Shown: in pieces, positions 34,846-43,701 of the stretch
Layout of the letters: the number at the start of each line of letters is the position of its first letter
How positions within the stretch are numbered: position 1 is the stretch's first letter
From: Brevibacillus composti
GTDB lineage: Bacteria > Bacillota > Bacilli > Brevibacillales > Brevibacillaceae
NCBI RefSeq assembly: GCF_016406105.1
Contig: NZ_CP066308.1
Span: forward strand, 1,003,501-1,067,500
DNA: 64,000 bases
Direction: 5' to 3'
The notes under the pieces: generated by a model
Seen by the model: the letters and a program-made list of their open reading frames with translations, nothing else
What the model was told of the DNA's origin: nothing
Database searches by the model: none
Translations under genes and position numbers: made by a program

Positions 34846-35448
34846 GGTGTTCATGGCCGTGTTCGCCGGGGTGATCGCTCCTCATGAGCCGGCGAAGACA
34901 AACGCTTCTGATCGGCTGCTCCCCCCGATGTGGATGGAAAAAGGATCGCCGGACCATATCCTCGGCACGGACAACCTGGGCCGGGACGTCCTGAGCCGGA
35001 TCATCTACGGCTCGCAGATCTCGCTGCTCGTCGGCATATGCGCCGTATCCGTGGCCGGATCGATCGGCGTGACGCTGGGGCTGATCGCAGGCTACTATGG
35101 CGGTTGGATCGATCGCGTCATCATGAGGATCGTCGATGCGTTTTTAGCCATTCCCAATATTTTGTTTATGCTGGTGATTCTGTCCGTCCTCGGTCCGTCA
35201 TTTCCACATGAAGCGTCGCGACCACGATTATTGCCGAGGCGTCCCTCAGCTTTTTGGGCCTGGGGATTCAGCCCCCTACCGTATCCTGGGGCGGCATGCT
35301 GAGCGACGGCAGGCAGTATCTGGCTACCAGCTGGTGGGTGGCTACCTTCCCCGGCATTGCCATTACCTTGACTGTCCTGGGGATTATTTTCCTTGGAGAC
35401 TGGCTGCGCGACATGCTTGATCCGCGGATGAAAATAAAAGAGTCCTAA
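34846..35448 (+). pseudogene. DppC-type permease with internal deletion
   Basis: The N-terminal part FAGVIAPHEPAKTNASDRLL, HILGTDNLGRDVLSRIIYGS and GGWIDRVIMRIVDAFLAIPN stops at LSVLGPS near 35197. A different frame resumes VATTIIAEASLSFLGLGIQP and ends DPRMKIKES. About 60 residues including the EAA loop that contacts the ATPase are missing, and the frame is broken, so no functional permease can be made. Confidence 0.85.
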
Positions 35449-35478
35449 GAAGAGCCATACGTAAAAGAGGTGTGATCC

Positions 35479-36392
35479 GTGGGAACGAACTTATTGGAAG
35501 CGAAACACTTACAAACACATTTTCAATCGGACAGAGGCGTGATCGCTTCGGTCAATGACGTCTCTTTCTCCGTCTCCAAAGGCGAGACCCTCGCGATCGT
35601 CGGAGAGTCGGGCTGCGGCAAGAGTGTCACATCGCTCTCGATCATGGGGCTGGTCGCACACCCCGGGAAAGTGGTAGGCGGCGAAATCCTGTTTGAAGGG
35701 CAGGATTTGTTGAAAAAAAGCAAAAAGGAGATGCGCCTCCTGCGGGGCAATCAGATCGGCGAGGTATTTCGAATCCATCGGAATATGGATAAGAAGCAGG
35801 CCAAGCTAAAGAGCATCGAAATGCTGGAAAGCGGATTCCGCGTGCCGACCAGGTCGTCGACTACTTCCCCCATCAGCTCTCCGGGGGGATGAGGCAGCGG
35901 GTGATGATCGCCATGGCGCTGGCCTGCAACCCCGCCTTGCTGATCGCGGACGAGCCGACGACGGCGCTGGACGTGACGATTCAGGCGCAAATCCTGGAGC
36001 TGTTGAAAAACTTGAGCAAAGACCGGGATACGGGCGTCATCCTGATCACCCACGACCACGGGGTGGTGGCGGAGATGGCTGACCGGGTGGTCGTCATGTA
36101 TGCCGGCCAAGTGGTGGAAGAGGCGTCGGTGTACGACCTGTTTGCCCATCCGAGCCATCCGTACACCAAAGGACTGCTGGGATCCCTGCCGAAAATTGAT
36201 GAACAGCGTGAAGAACTGGATTCGATCAGCGGTTCTGTGCCCAATCCCTTGAACATGCCGAGCGGCTGCGCCTTTCATCCCCGGTGTCCACTGGCCGATG
36301 AGACGTGCAAATCCGCAAAACCGGCGTTGGAGGAGATCGCCTCCGGTCATTGGACCCGTTGCTTTCATGCGTCAGGAGTGATGAAATCATGA
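35479..36392 (+). pseudogene. DppD-type ABC ATPase with two deletions
   Basis: GTG start with AGAGGTGTG upstream. Walker A GESGCGKSVTS is present. At about 35757 the text RGNQIG runs directly into [12 protein letters not shown], skipping roughly 20 residues that normally hold the Q-loop (IFQEPMTSLNP in the family). At about 35832 four bases are lost (MLES then frame change). The second frame gives [20 protein letters not shown], Walker [13 protein letters not shown] and the His-switch ITHDHG, ending with the oligopeptide-type [10 protein letters not shown] cysteine motif. Confidence 0.88.
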
Positions 36393-36805
36393 TAGAGGAA
36401 CGCGAAACTTCGCTCACGCATTATCCGGACCTGTGGGCGGCGGGCGTGGACATCGTCGGCATCTCGCATTTCCGCACGTTTTTGCAAAACACCGGCGAAT
36501 GGCGCAGAAAGCTGCGCGAATCGGAGTACGGCACGCTCGCGGATGATTCCGATTTCTTCGAGGAGATTGCGCCGCTGAATCATTCGGAGAAGATCAAGGT
36601 GCCGCTGCTCATCTTCCACGGCCGCAACGATACGCGCGTGCCGGTCAGTGAAGCCGAGCAGCTCTACTCCGACATGAAGGCGAGAGGGCAGGAAGTGGAG
36701 CTGATCGTCTTCGAAGACGAAGGCCATCAGACGGAGAAGCTGGAGAACCATATCGCCCTGAGCACCAAAGTGGTTCAGTTTTTCAAACAGCATCTGGAGC
36801 GCTGA
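36389..36805 (+). pseudogene. Chimera: DppF start fused to prolyl-oligopeptidase (S9) C-terminus
   Basis: ATGATAGAGGAACGC overlaps the DppD stop exactly as a dppF start would. After only a few codons (MIEERE) the frame enters the C-terminal part of an S9-family alpha/beta hydrolase: YPDLWAAGVDIVGISHFRTF, PLLIFHGRNDTRVPVSEAEQ (catalytic Asp) and FEDEGHQTEKLEN (catalytic His). The nucleophile serine and propeller are absent. A deletion spanning nearly all of dppF and most of the peptidase gene is inferred. Confidence 0.75.
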
Positions 36806-36846
36806 CCCGGAGCAAGGACCGGGCCGCTTCGTCAAATCACTCGTCA

Positions 36847-36893
36847 AAAAAAGGAACAGGGGAAGAGGCTGACTCTTCTCTCTGTTCCTTTTC
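36847..36893 (+). terminator. Terminator after the collapsed peptide operon
   Basis: AAAAGGAACAG and CTGTTCCTTTT bracket a second stem GGAAGAG/CTCTTCTC; T-rich on the plus strand and A-rich on the other side, so probably bidirectional. Confidence 0.85.
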
Positions 36894-36929
36894 ACTGTTC
36901 CGATAGGGCAGGATGGGCCGGAGCGGGGA

Positions 36930-37208
36930 CTACGGGTTTACCGTCACCTTGACGCTTGCGATTTTGCCTGCGTTCGGCAGCGAGAGCTGATAGTTGCCCA
37001 CTTCGTTTCGCGGGATATAGGTCTTGCCGCTTTTGGAGGCGACGGGCTTTCCGCCCGCGTCATAGCCGACCGCGATGATCCCGATGTTCCGGCCATCGCC
37101 CTGATTTTTCAGGGACGCCGTCACGATCAGCTTGTCATTTTGCATGGCGGTCTGGTATTGGAGATCCTGGGCGGATGCGTGCATGGCCGGAGCGGGGCTG
37201 AACAGCAT
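36930..37208 (-). pseudogene. Secreted small domain protein, 5'-truncated
   Basis: 92 codons, beginning MLFSPAPAMHASAQDLQYQT, which looks like the second half of a signal peptide and its cleavage site. The following ~75 residues form a small beta-rich domain (LIVTASLKNQGDGRNIGIIA, ending SVKVTVNP). A TAA lies directly before the ATG, with no ribosome site, so the original start and basic N-region are missing. The 200 nt between here and 37410 hold no recognisable gene. Confidence 0.55.
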
Positions 37209-37409
37209 TTACTTTTGGTTCGATCGCCCTATGACCTATTGGCTGCTTTTTGCTGGTCTTTGGGTGTGAGTTGCCAATCGGACGGACGGTCAGCTTGTCC
37301 GGCATCACCGGTAATGGGAAAGAATTCGCAAAAGTCTGGAAGGTTTTCCTGGCGGATGTAGAGAAAAGGAAAGGGTTAGCATTTTCGGCAGATGAAAGGG
37401 GAAGAGGAC

Positions 37410-38309
37410 ATGGCAGCAACGTCAGCAGGAAAAGTGATTGGATTTGTCGGGATCGGCGTCATGGGCAAAAGCATGGCTGCTCATCTGATGAAGGCAGGCC
37501 ATCAGGTCTTGGTATACAACCGCACCAAGCAGAAAGCGGAGGAACTGGTCGCGCAAGGCGCGGTGTGGAAGGATCAGGTTGCCGAGCTGGCCGCCGAAGC
37601 GGATGTCATCATCACGATGGTCGGTTACCCGGCAGACGTAGAGGAAGTCTACCTCGGCGAGAAGGGCATCGTCGCCCATGCCAAACCGGGTAGCTACCTG
37701 ATCGATATGACCACATCCAAACCGTCTCTCGCGGTCAAAATCTACGAGGAAGCGAAAAAACGCTCGCTGCATTCGCTCGATGCGCCGGTGTCCGGCGGCG
37801 ACGTGGGAGCGCGGGAAGCCCGCCTGACGATCATGGTCGGCGGCGATGCGGAAGCGTTCGCGGCGATGGAGCCGATCTTCAAGATCATGGGCACCAATGT
37901 GATTTTGCAGGGCGGACCGGGTGCGGGCCAGCATACCAAAATGTCCAACCAGATCGCGATTGCCTCCAATATGATCGGGGTGTGCGAAGCGATCGCCTAC
38001 GCCAAAAAAGCCGGACTGGATCCGTCTAGCGTACTGAGGAGCATTGAGGCGGGAGCAGCAGGTAGCTGGTCGCTGAGCAATCTGGCCCCCCGCATGATCG
38101 CAGGCAATTTCGCCCCCGGCTTCTACATCAAGCACATCATCAAGGATATCTCGATTGCGCTGGAAGCGGCCAAAGAGATGGGCCTGGCCACGCCGGGCCT
38201 GGAGCTGTCCCTCTCGCTCTATCAGGAGCTGGCGGCCCAAGGGCTGGAGGACAATGGCACGCAGGCGCTGATCAAATGGTACGACAAGCATTTTGGCGAG
38301 ACAGTTTAG
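37410..38309 (+). CDS. NAD(P)-dependent beta-hydroxyacid dehydrogenase (3-hydroxyisobutyrate dehydrogenase family)
   Basis: 299 residues from ATG 37410 (MAATSAGKVIGFVG), with GGGGAAGAGG upstream; the in-frame ATG at 37392 precedes this site. Rossmann fingerprint GFVGIGVMGKSMAAHLMKAG, substrate-binding DAPVSGGDVGAREARLTIMV near residue 123, and catalytic lysine in GAGQHTKMSNQIAIASN near residue 172. The family oxidises 3-hydroxyisobutyrate, tartronate semialdehyde and related acids; the exact substrate is not clear. It is an intact single gene in the middle of decaying neighbours. Confidence 0.9.
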   Translation: MAATSAGKVIGFVGIGVMGKSMAAHLMKAGHQVLVYNRTKQKAEELVAQGAVWKDQVAELAAEADVIITMVGYPADVEEVYLGEKGIVAHAKPGSYLIDMTTSKPSLAVKIYEEAKKRSLHSLDAPVSGGDVGAREARLTIMVGGDAEAFAAMEPIFKIMGTNVILQGGPGAGQHTKMSNQIAIASNMIGVCEAIAYAKKAGLDPSSVLRSIEAGAAGSWSLSNLAPRMIAGNFAPGFYIKHIIKDISIALEAAKEMGLATPGLELSLSLYQELAAQGLEDNGTQALIKWYDKHFGETV

Positions 38310-38345
38310 CGGCCATTTTGGCGGCAGGAGCGGCATAAAATAATA

Positions 38346-38396
38346 GGAGGAAGTCCCTTGTGCCTGAGAAGACAGCAGAGGGACTCCTCTTTTTTA
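38346..38396 (+). terminator. Terminator of dehydrogenase gene
   Basis: GGAGGAAGTCCCT pairs with AGGGACTCCTC across a ~20-nt loop, followed by TTTTTTAT. Confidence 0.82.
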
Positions 38397-38461
38397 TTGG
38401 GCTTTTCCTGCAACCATCGCACAGCCGAGCGCATGATTCGCCTCCTCGTGCGGATTCATGA

Positions 38462-38530
38462 TTGACAGGGATTGGAAAGATGCGATACGATATGTATATG
38501 AATATAAAATAAAATTATTCATACATTCAC
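38462..38530 (+). promoter_or_regulatory. Promoter/operator of TetR gene
   Basis: TTGACA (38462-38467), 18-nt spacer, TACGAT (38486-38491). An inverted repeat TGTATATGAATA ... TATTCATACA follows at about 38493-38525, a likely TetR autoregulatory operator. Confidence 0.5.
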
Positions 38531-38548
38531 AATCACTGAGGAGGCAAT

Positions 38549-39169
38549 ATGGCTAAGAAGTTTTCCGAGGAGGAAAAGGCAAGCATTCGCAGTCGGCTCA
38601 TCGAGCAGGCCCGTCATTGTTTCTCCACGCTCGGGCTGAAAAAGACGAGCGTCGCCGATATGACCAAAGCCGCCGGGATCGCGCAAGGTTCCTTTTATCT
38701 CTTTTTTGAATCAAAAGAGGAGCTGTATCTGGAGATCCTGCAGCAGGAGGAAGCGCGGATTCAGCAGTTGCTGATGGAACGCTATTTCTCCGAGAAGAGC
38801 GTGACAAAAGAGAGCTTTCGCCGATTTTTGCGGGAGTCTTTTGCGATCATGGAGAACAACCCGCTGCTGCGACAGCTGCATGAAGAGGAGACGATGGCCA
38901 TCCTGTTGCGAAAATGGCCGCCGGAGAAGCTGGAGGAGCTGTTCGAAAGCGACTCCCGCTCGTTTGGACCTGCGATTCGTCGTCTGCAGGAACAGGGGAT
39001 CATATCCGGGGAGCATCGGACAGAAGTCATCGTCAGTCTGATCCGCTCCGTGATGCTGCTCGTGCTGCACAAAAAACAGATTGGGGACGAACTGTTTCCC
39101 CCTACCTTAGACTTGCTTGCGGAGCTGATCGCCTCAGGCTTGATCCGTTCAGGAGATGATGCGCATTGA
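38549..39169 (+). CDS. TetR/AcrR family transcriptional regulator
   Basis: 206 residues, AGGAGG 5 nt upstream. N-terminal HTH: ARHCFSTLGLKKTSVADMTK, AAGIAQGSFYLFFESKEELY (residues ~18-60). The C-terminal ligand domain is unclassified. The stop overlaps the TTG start of an ABC ATPase gene by 4 nt, so it likely controls a small export cassette, now broken. Autoregulation is suggested by the upstream dyad. Confidence 0.92.
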   Translation: MAKKFSEEEKASIRSRLIEQARHCFSTLGLKKTSVADMTKAAGIAQGSFYLFFESKEELYLEILQQEEARIQQLLMERYFSEKSVTKESFRRFLRESFAIMENNPLLRQLHEEETMAILLRKWPPEKLEELFESDSRSFGPAIRRLQEQGIISGEHRTEVIVSLIRSVMLLVLHKKQIGDELFPPTLDLLAELIASGLIRSGDDAH

Positions 39170-39525
39170 TACAGGTAAAAGAATTGTGTTTCCGCTATCC
39201 GGGGAGTGGAGCGTACACGCTCCGGGATATTTCTTTTTCGATTGGAAGCGGCGAGATCTTTGGCTTTTTGGGGCCGTCGGGAGCGGGAAAAAGTACGCTG
39301 CAGAAAATTCTCATCGGGATGCTGAGGCAGTATGAAGGGGAGGCCATCGTGCTTGGGGAGGAGATCCGCCAGACCCGATCCGACTTCTACCAGCGAATCG
39401 GCGTCGCCTTTGAGTTCCCCAATTTTTACGGCAGGTTCACCGCGCTGGAAAATCTGGAGCTGTTTCGCTCGCTGTATGCGGGTAAAGCCAAAGCAAAATC
39501 ACCTCTTGCCATGCTGGAAGAGGGC
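39166..39525 (+). pseudogene. ABC transporter ATPase, 3'-truncated
   Basis: TTG start overlapping the TetR stop. About 117 codons remain: MIQVKELCFRYPGSGAYTLR, Walker A GFLGPSGAGKSTLQKILIG, and Q-loop region RIGVAFEFPNFYGRFTALEN. Past LAMLEE the sequence changes abruptly and the signature, Walker B and switch are absent. The partner permease gene is missing as well. It is inferred to be fused by deletion to an unrelated downstream gene. Confidence 0.85.
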
Positions 39526-39527
39526 CG

Positions 39528-40805
39528 CCAGTCACGATCTTCCCGGCGGGGAACAGCTATTACGCGGCGGGTGCGAGCGAAGGCAAAACGGCCCAGGCAC
39601 TCGTACGGATCACGGAGGGCAAGCTGGAGCTGCTCACGCCCTATCAATACCGCAGAATCGCGGCTCAGCCGTGGGGAGAGCGGCAGTTGGTCAGTTTTCA
39701 AAAGCTGGACGGCAGCTATGAGCTGTGGATACAGATGAACGGGGAAACGCTGGCCAAACGGGAGAACGTCCAGGCCTTTCGGATGGAAGAAACCCGCACG
39801 GCGCTGTTGATTCAGCAGGCGGGCGGCTGGGATGCCTACGATGCTGATCTGAAGCCGCTAACAGACGGAAGCTACGGCAGCATCGAAGCCCTCTCCACCT
39901 ACAGCGGAGAGAAGATCATGACCTACCGTGACAGAAAAACGGGCCTTCTCGGCGTGCTTAGTCAGGACTGGCATCCGGCGACTCCGCCTGTTTATGACTC
40001 GATCAAGCCGTTTGATCAGGTATTTCGGCAGCTCGCTTTTGAGCGGAAACCGGCGCCGTTTGTCTTTACCAAAAAGGAGAAATTCGGCTATTTGAGCCAA
40101 ACAGGCGCGGAGCTGTTTCAGACCGCACTTTTGACCAAGCGGCCGACCGTCACCTACCAGCCTCTGACCGCACAGCCATTTCCCGCTTACCGGGAACTGC
40201 TGCGAATGGATCCGCTCCGCCTGGTCGATTTCGGCAAGCCGTACGGATGGGCGAGCGGACAGGGCAGCGAGGCCAATTTCTTTGCCAATCTCGCGCTCTA
40301 CCTGCAGTTGCCGCCCGCTGCGGGCAAGCAGGAGGTGCTCGCGGAGCTGACAGAGCGGGGCGTGTTGAAAGCCGATCCGCTGCGGACAGAGCTGACTCCT
40401 CCCGATTGGTTCGCGCTGATGCATTTCGTGGTCACCGGGTCGAGCGGCCAAGCGCTGACCGCGCAGCAGCTCGAAGAATGGGCGATGAAACGGGATTTGG
40501 TTCGCCAATACGGCCATCCCATCAATGTGGACATCTACGCGGATTACCACCAGCTCTTTTTCCGCGAGCTGCTCCGCGCGCAGGCGGGAAGCGGCCTCTA
40601 CAAAGCCAAGCCGCTGTCGCTGGCCACGCTCGACGAATACCAGCGCAACATGCTGGGAGCGCTGATCAAGGTGAACGGACGCGAGCTGATGAGTCTGCCC
40701 GTGCCGCTTCCGGCAGCTGAGCTGGACCGTCACCTCCAGGTCCTGATCCAGCAGTACAACAAACAGGCAGCCGCGCTGCTGCAGGCGGCTGTGAAACAGC
40801 TCTAG
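39528..40805 (+). pseudogene. WG-repeat-like protein of unknown function, 5'-truncated
   Basis: An uninterrupted frame from 39528 reads PVTIFPAGNSYYAAGASEGK and continues for 425 codons to 40805 with no ribosome site or start. Features: short repeats resembling WG/KWG modules (GSYGSIEAL, KEKFGYLSQTGAELF), SYELWIQMNGE, and an alpha-helical C-terminal ~200 residues (LTAQQLEEWAMKRDLV). It could be a surface or cytoplasmic WG-repeat protein whose N-terminus was lost in the fusion with the ABC ATPase. An internal TTG or ATG start could still yield a shortened product. Confidence 0.6.
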
Positions 40806-40810
40806 GCGCG

Positions 40811-40846
40811 AAAAAGGCCAGGTTGAGAAACCGGCCTTTTTTTTTA
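40811..40846 (+). terminator. Terminator after WG-repeat-like ORF
   Basis: AAAGGCCAGGTTGAGAAACC pairs back (GGCC/GGCC, GGTT/AACC) and nine T residues follow. Confidence 0.88.
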
Positions 40847-40870
40847 TTCTCCGTTTCCGACTACTTGTCT

Positions 40871-40918
40871 CTGTTTCTCACTTTTAAGAGGGAATTCCAA
40901 GCCGTGAGAAGCAAACAG
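40871..40918. promoter_or_regulatory. Candidate upstream activator site for the sigma-54 promoter
   Basis: CTGTTTCTCAC (40871-40881) and GTGAGAAGCAAACAG (40904-40918) form an imperfect inverted repeat 80-125 nt before the -24 element, a typical enhancer distance for a RocR-type activator. Confidence 0.4.
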
Positions 40919-40996
40919 CACGTCAGGGTTCCCAAAACGCCTCTATCCATCCCGCATCCGCGAGGCAAAGGGCGGTCCCGGGCGCGCTAGATCCCG

Positions 40997-41014
40997 TTGG
41001 CATGACGCTTGCTA
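40997..41014 (+). promoter_or_regulatory. Sigma-54 (SigL) -24/-12 promoter
   Basis: TTGGCATGACGCTTGCTA matches the TTGGCAC-N5-TTGCT consensus with the invariant GG (40999-41000) and GC (41011-41012) 12 nt apart. The predicted start at about 41023 lies 32 nt before the TTG start codon of the ureohydrolase gene. Confidence 0.8.
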
Positions 41015-41054
41015 CAAGGTAGTGAGAAAGCACGAACCAACGGAGGTGAACAGT

Positions 41055-42029
41055 TTGCAGTATCCGCTCTCTCCGGACGTCAAGCCGGAATTTTGCACGA
41101 CCGGCTCCTATATGCGCCTGCCAGCCCATCGCGAAGGGGCGCGGGTGGCAATCGTCGGCCTGCCATTTGACACCGCTGCCTCCTTTCGCGTCGGAGCGCG
41201 CTTTGCCCCGCAGGCCATCCGGCAGGCCTCGATGCTCTTGTTTCCCTATCATCCGGTGCATCGGGTCTATCCCTTTGAAGACACCAGGGCCATCGATGTC
41301 GGCGATGTGCCGGTCATTCCGCACAATATCCACCGCAGCTACGAGCGGATAGAAGCGGCCATGCGCGAGTTGATGGCCAGCGGCATCGTGCCGATCGGGC
41401 TGGGCGGGGATCACTCGGTCACGCTGGCGACGCTCAGGGCGGCCAAAAAAGTATGGGGACCCGTCGCGCTGCTCCAGTTTGACTCGCACACGGACACCTG
41501 GGACACCTACTACGAGGAGAAGTACTGGCACGGCTCCCCGTTTATCCGTGCCCATGAAGAAGGATTGCTGCAGCCGGACAAGGTCGTACAGCTAGGGATT
41601 CGCGGCACGCTGAACCACCCGGGAGATGTGGAGGCGAGTCTGGAGCTGGGCTACCGGGTGATCACCACCCAGGAGCTGCGAGAGAGGGGGACAGCGGACA
41701 TCATCCGGGAGATCAGGCAGACGATTGGGGAGACTCCCTGCTTTCTCAGCTTTGATATTGATTTTGTCGATCCGGCGTTTGCGCCGGGGACGGGGACACC
41801 GGAGGTCGGCGGCTTTACCAGCTCCGAGACGCTGGAGCTCGTCCGCGGTTTGACGGGCCTGACTTACATCGGCTTCGATCTGGTGGAAGTGCTTCCGCCC
41901 TACGATCCGGCGCAGACGACCTCTCTCTTGGCGGCGACATTGGTGCATGACTTCGCGGCACTGGTGGCAGCCAAGCAAACGGCGGAAGAAGCGAAAACGG
42001 CTCGTCCCGCCAATGGGGCAGAAAAATAA
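41055..42029 (+). CDS. Agmatinase/guanidinobutyrase-type ureohydrolase
   Basis: 324 residues from TTG 41055, preceded by CGGAGGTGA. The longer frame from 41022 would begin at the sigma-54 transcription start itself. Dinuclear manganese ligands are complete: His120 in GLGGDHS, Asp143/His145/Asp147 in FDSHTDT, Asp234/Asp236 in SFDIDFVDPAFAPGTGTPEV. Members hydrolyse agmatine, guanidinobutyrate or related guanidino compounds to an amine and urea. Pairing with an aldehyde dehydrogenase 20 nt downstream and SigL control suggest use of arginine-derived guanidino compounds; substrate choice between agmatine and 4-guanidinobutyrate is open. Confidence 0.9.
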   Translation: MQYPLSPDVKPEFCTTGSYMRLPAHREGARVAIVGLPFDTAASFRVGARFAPQAIRQASMLLFPYHPVHRVYPFEDTRAIDVGDVPVIPHNIHRSYERIEAAMRELMASGIVPIGLGGDHSVTLATLRAAKKVWGPVALLQFDSHTDTWDTYYEEKYWHGSPFIRAHEEGLLQPDKVVQLGIRGTLNHPGDVEASLELGYRVITTQELRERGTADIIREIRQTIGETPCFLSFDIDFVDPAFAPGTGTPEVGGFTSSETLELVRGLTGLTYIGFDLVEVLPPYDPAQTTSLLAATLVHDFAALVAAKQTAEEAKTARPANGAEK

Positions 42030-42048
42030 AGAAAGGTGGGCGTTCACA

Positions 42049-43521
42049 ATGATGAATCTGAAGATGTACATCGCGGGAGAATGGGTGGAGGGCGGAAGCG
42101 GGGAGACGCGGGAGATTGTCAATCCGGCCAACGGCGAAGTGATTGCGCTGGCGGCGGAGGGAACCGTCGAGGATGCGCAAAGAGCGATCCGCGCCGCCCG
42201 GGAGGCCTTTGACGGCGGCGTCTGGTCGGAGGTGCCGGCAGCAGAGCGGGCACGGCTTTTATTCAAAGTGGCGGACAAACTGGAGGAGCGCGCCGAGGAG
42301 CTGATCGCGCTGGAGACGCTGGACAATGGCAAACCGCTGCGGGAAGCGGGCTTTGACATCGCGGATGCGGCCGCATGCTTCCGCTACTACGCGGGATTGG
42401 TGACGAAGCCGGACGGGCAGACCTACCAGGTGGCGGACCCGATCCAGGCGATGGTGGTGCGCGAGCCGGTGGGCGTCTGCGGGCTGATCGTGCCGTGGAA
42501 CTACCCGCTCCTGATGGCGGTCTGGAAAATCGCGCCCGCCCTCGCCGCCGGCAACACCATCGTCTTCAAGCCCTCCGAGGTGACCCCCGTGACGGCGATC
42601 AAGCTGTTTGAGATCTTGGAGGAGGTCGGTTTGCCGAGGGGCGCCGCCAATCTGGTCATGGGCCCCGGTCCGACTGTCGGGCATGAGCTGGCTGCCAGCG
42701 AGCTGGTCGACAAGGTCTCGTTTACAGGCGGAACCGTAACCGGCAGGAGCATCATGAATGCAGCGGCGGGCAACCTGAAAAAGATCTCGCTGGAGCTCGG
42801 CGGCAAATCGCCCAATATCGTCTTTGCCGACGCAGATTTTGAGACGGCGGTCGATTATGCTCTGTTCGGGATATTTGCCAACCAGGGACAGGTCTGCTCG
42901 GCAGGCTCACGTCTGCTGCTGGAGGACAGCATCCACGACCGCTTTGTGGAGCGGCTGGTCGAGCGGGCCCGGAAAATCCGCGTGGGGGCGGGAGACGATC
43001 CGGCCACGGAGATGGGGCCGCTGGTGAGCCAGGCTCATATGGAGAAGGTGCTGCGCTACATCGAATACGGGAAGGAAGAGGGGGCCCGGCTGGTTTGCGG
43101 CGGCAACCGCATCACGGAAAACGGGCTGGACAAAGGCTATTTTGTCGAACCGACGATCTTTGTAGACACGACGCCCCAGATGAGGATCGTGCAGGAGGAG
43201 ATTTTTGGCCCGGTTCTGGCCGTACAGCGTTTCTCGGACGAAGCGGAGGCGATTCGCCTGGCCAATGACACCGTTTACGGTCTGGCAGGCGGGGTCTTTA
43301 CCCAGGACGGCGCCAAAGCGATGCGGGTGATCAAGAAGCTGCGGGCCGGCATCACCTGGATCAACTGCTACCATCCGACCTACAATGAAGCGCCGTGGGG
43401 CGGCTACAAGCAGAGCGGCATCGGGCGCGGTCTGGGCACGTACGGCTTTGACGAATTTACCGAAGTGAAGCAGATCAACATCAATCTGCAGGTGCAGCCT
43501 GTGGGGTGGTTTGAGAATTAG
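42049..43521 (+). CDS. Aldehyde dehydrogenase (betaine/amino-aldehyde type)
   Basis: 490 residues, ATG 42049 with AAAGGTGGG about 10 nt upstream. Full ALDH set: VPWNYPLLMAVWKIAPALAA, cofactor loop SFTGGTVTGRSIM, catalytic Glu in SLELGGKSPNIVF, catalytic Cys in NQGQVCSAGSRLLL, and EIFGPVLAVQRF. C-terminal WINCYHPTYNEAPWGGYKQSG is typical of gamma-aminobutyraldehyde, guanidinobutyraldehyde or betaine aldehyde enzymes. Next to a ureohydrolase, oxidation of 4-guanidinobutyraldehyde or 4-aminobutyraldehyde is the natural guess. It is in the same SigL-driven operon. Confidence 0.92.
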   Translation: MMNLKMYIAGEWVEGGSGETREIVNPANGEVIALAAEGTVEDAQRAIRAAREAFDGGVWSEVPAAERARLLFKVADKLEERAEELIALETLDNGKPLREAGFDIADAAACFRYYAGLVTKPDGQTYQVADPIQAMVVREPVGVCGLIVPWNYPLLMAVWKIAPALAAGNTIVFKPSEVTPVTAIKLFEILEEVGLPRGAANLVMGPGPTVGHELAASELVDKVSFTGGTVTGRSIMNAAAGNLKKISLELGGKSPNIVFADADFETAVDYALFGIFANQGQVCSAGSRLLLEDSIHDRFVERLVERARKIRVGAGDDPATEMGPLVSQAHMEKVLRYIEYGKEEGARLVCGGNRITENGLDKGYFVEPTIFVDTTPQMRIVQEEIFGPVLAVQRFSDEAEAIRLANDTVYGLAGGVFTQDGAKAMRVIKKLRAGITWINCYHPTYNEAPWGGYKQSGIGRGLGTYGFDEFTEVKQININLQVQPVGWFEN

Positions 43522-43526
43522 ATCGA

Positions 43527-43556
43527 GAGCCCGGTTCGCCGGGTTCTTCTTTTTTT
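43527..43556 (+). terminator. Terminator of the ureohydrolase/ALDH operon
   Basis: AGCCCGGTTCGCCGGGTT hairpin followed by CTTCTTTTTTT. Confidence 0.75.
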
Positions 43557-43701
43557 CTTCTGTCCGGCCTTCGGGGCTGCTGCATCGTCCGTGTGAGGCG
43601 CACGGGATCGCGGCTTGCGCGGCTTCAGGGTTTCTTTTTTGGGCAAAACATGGTAATGTATGGACGGTTTTTCATCTTAGAAGGAAGGCAGGAGAACGAA
43701 C

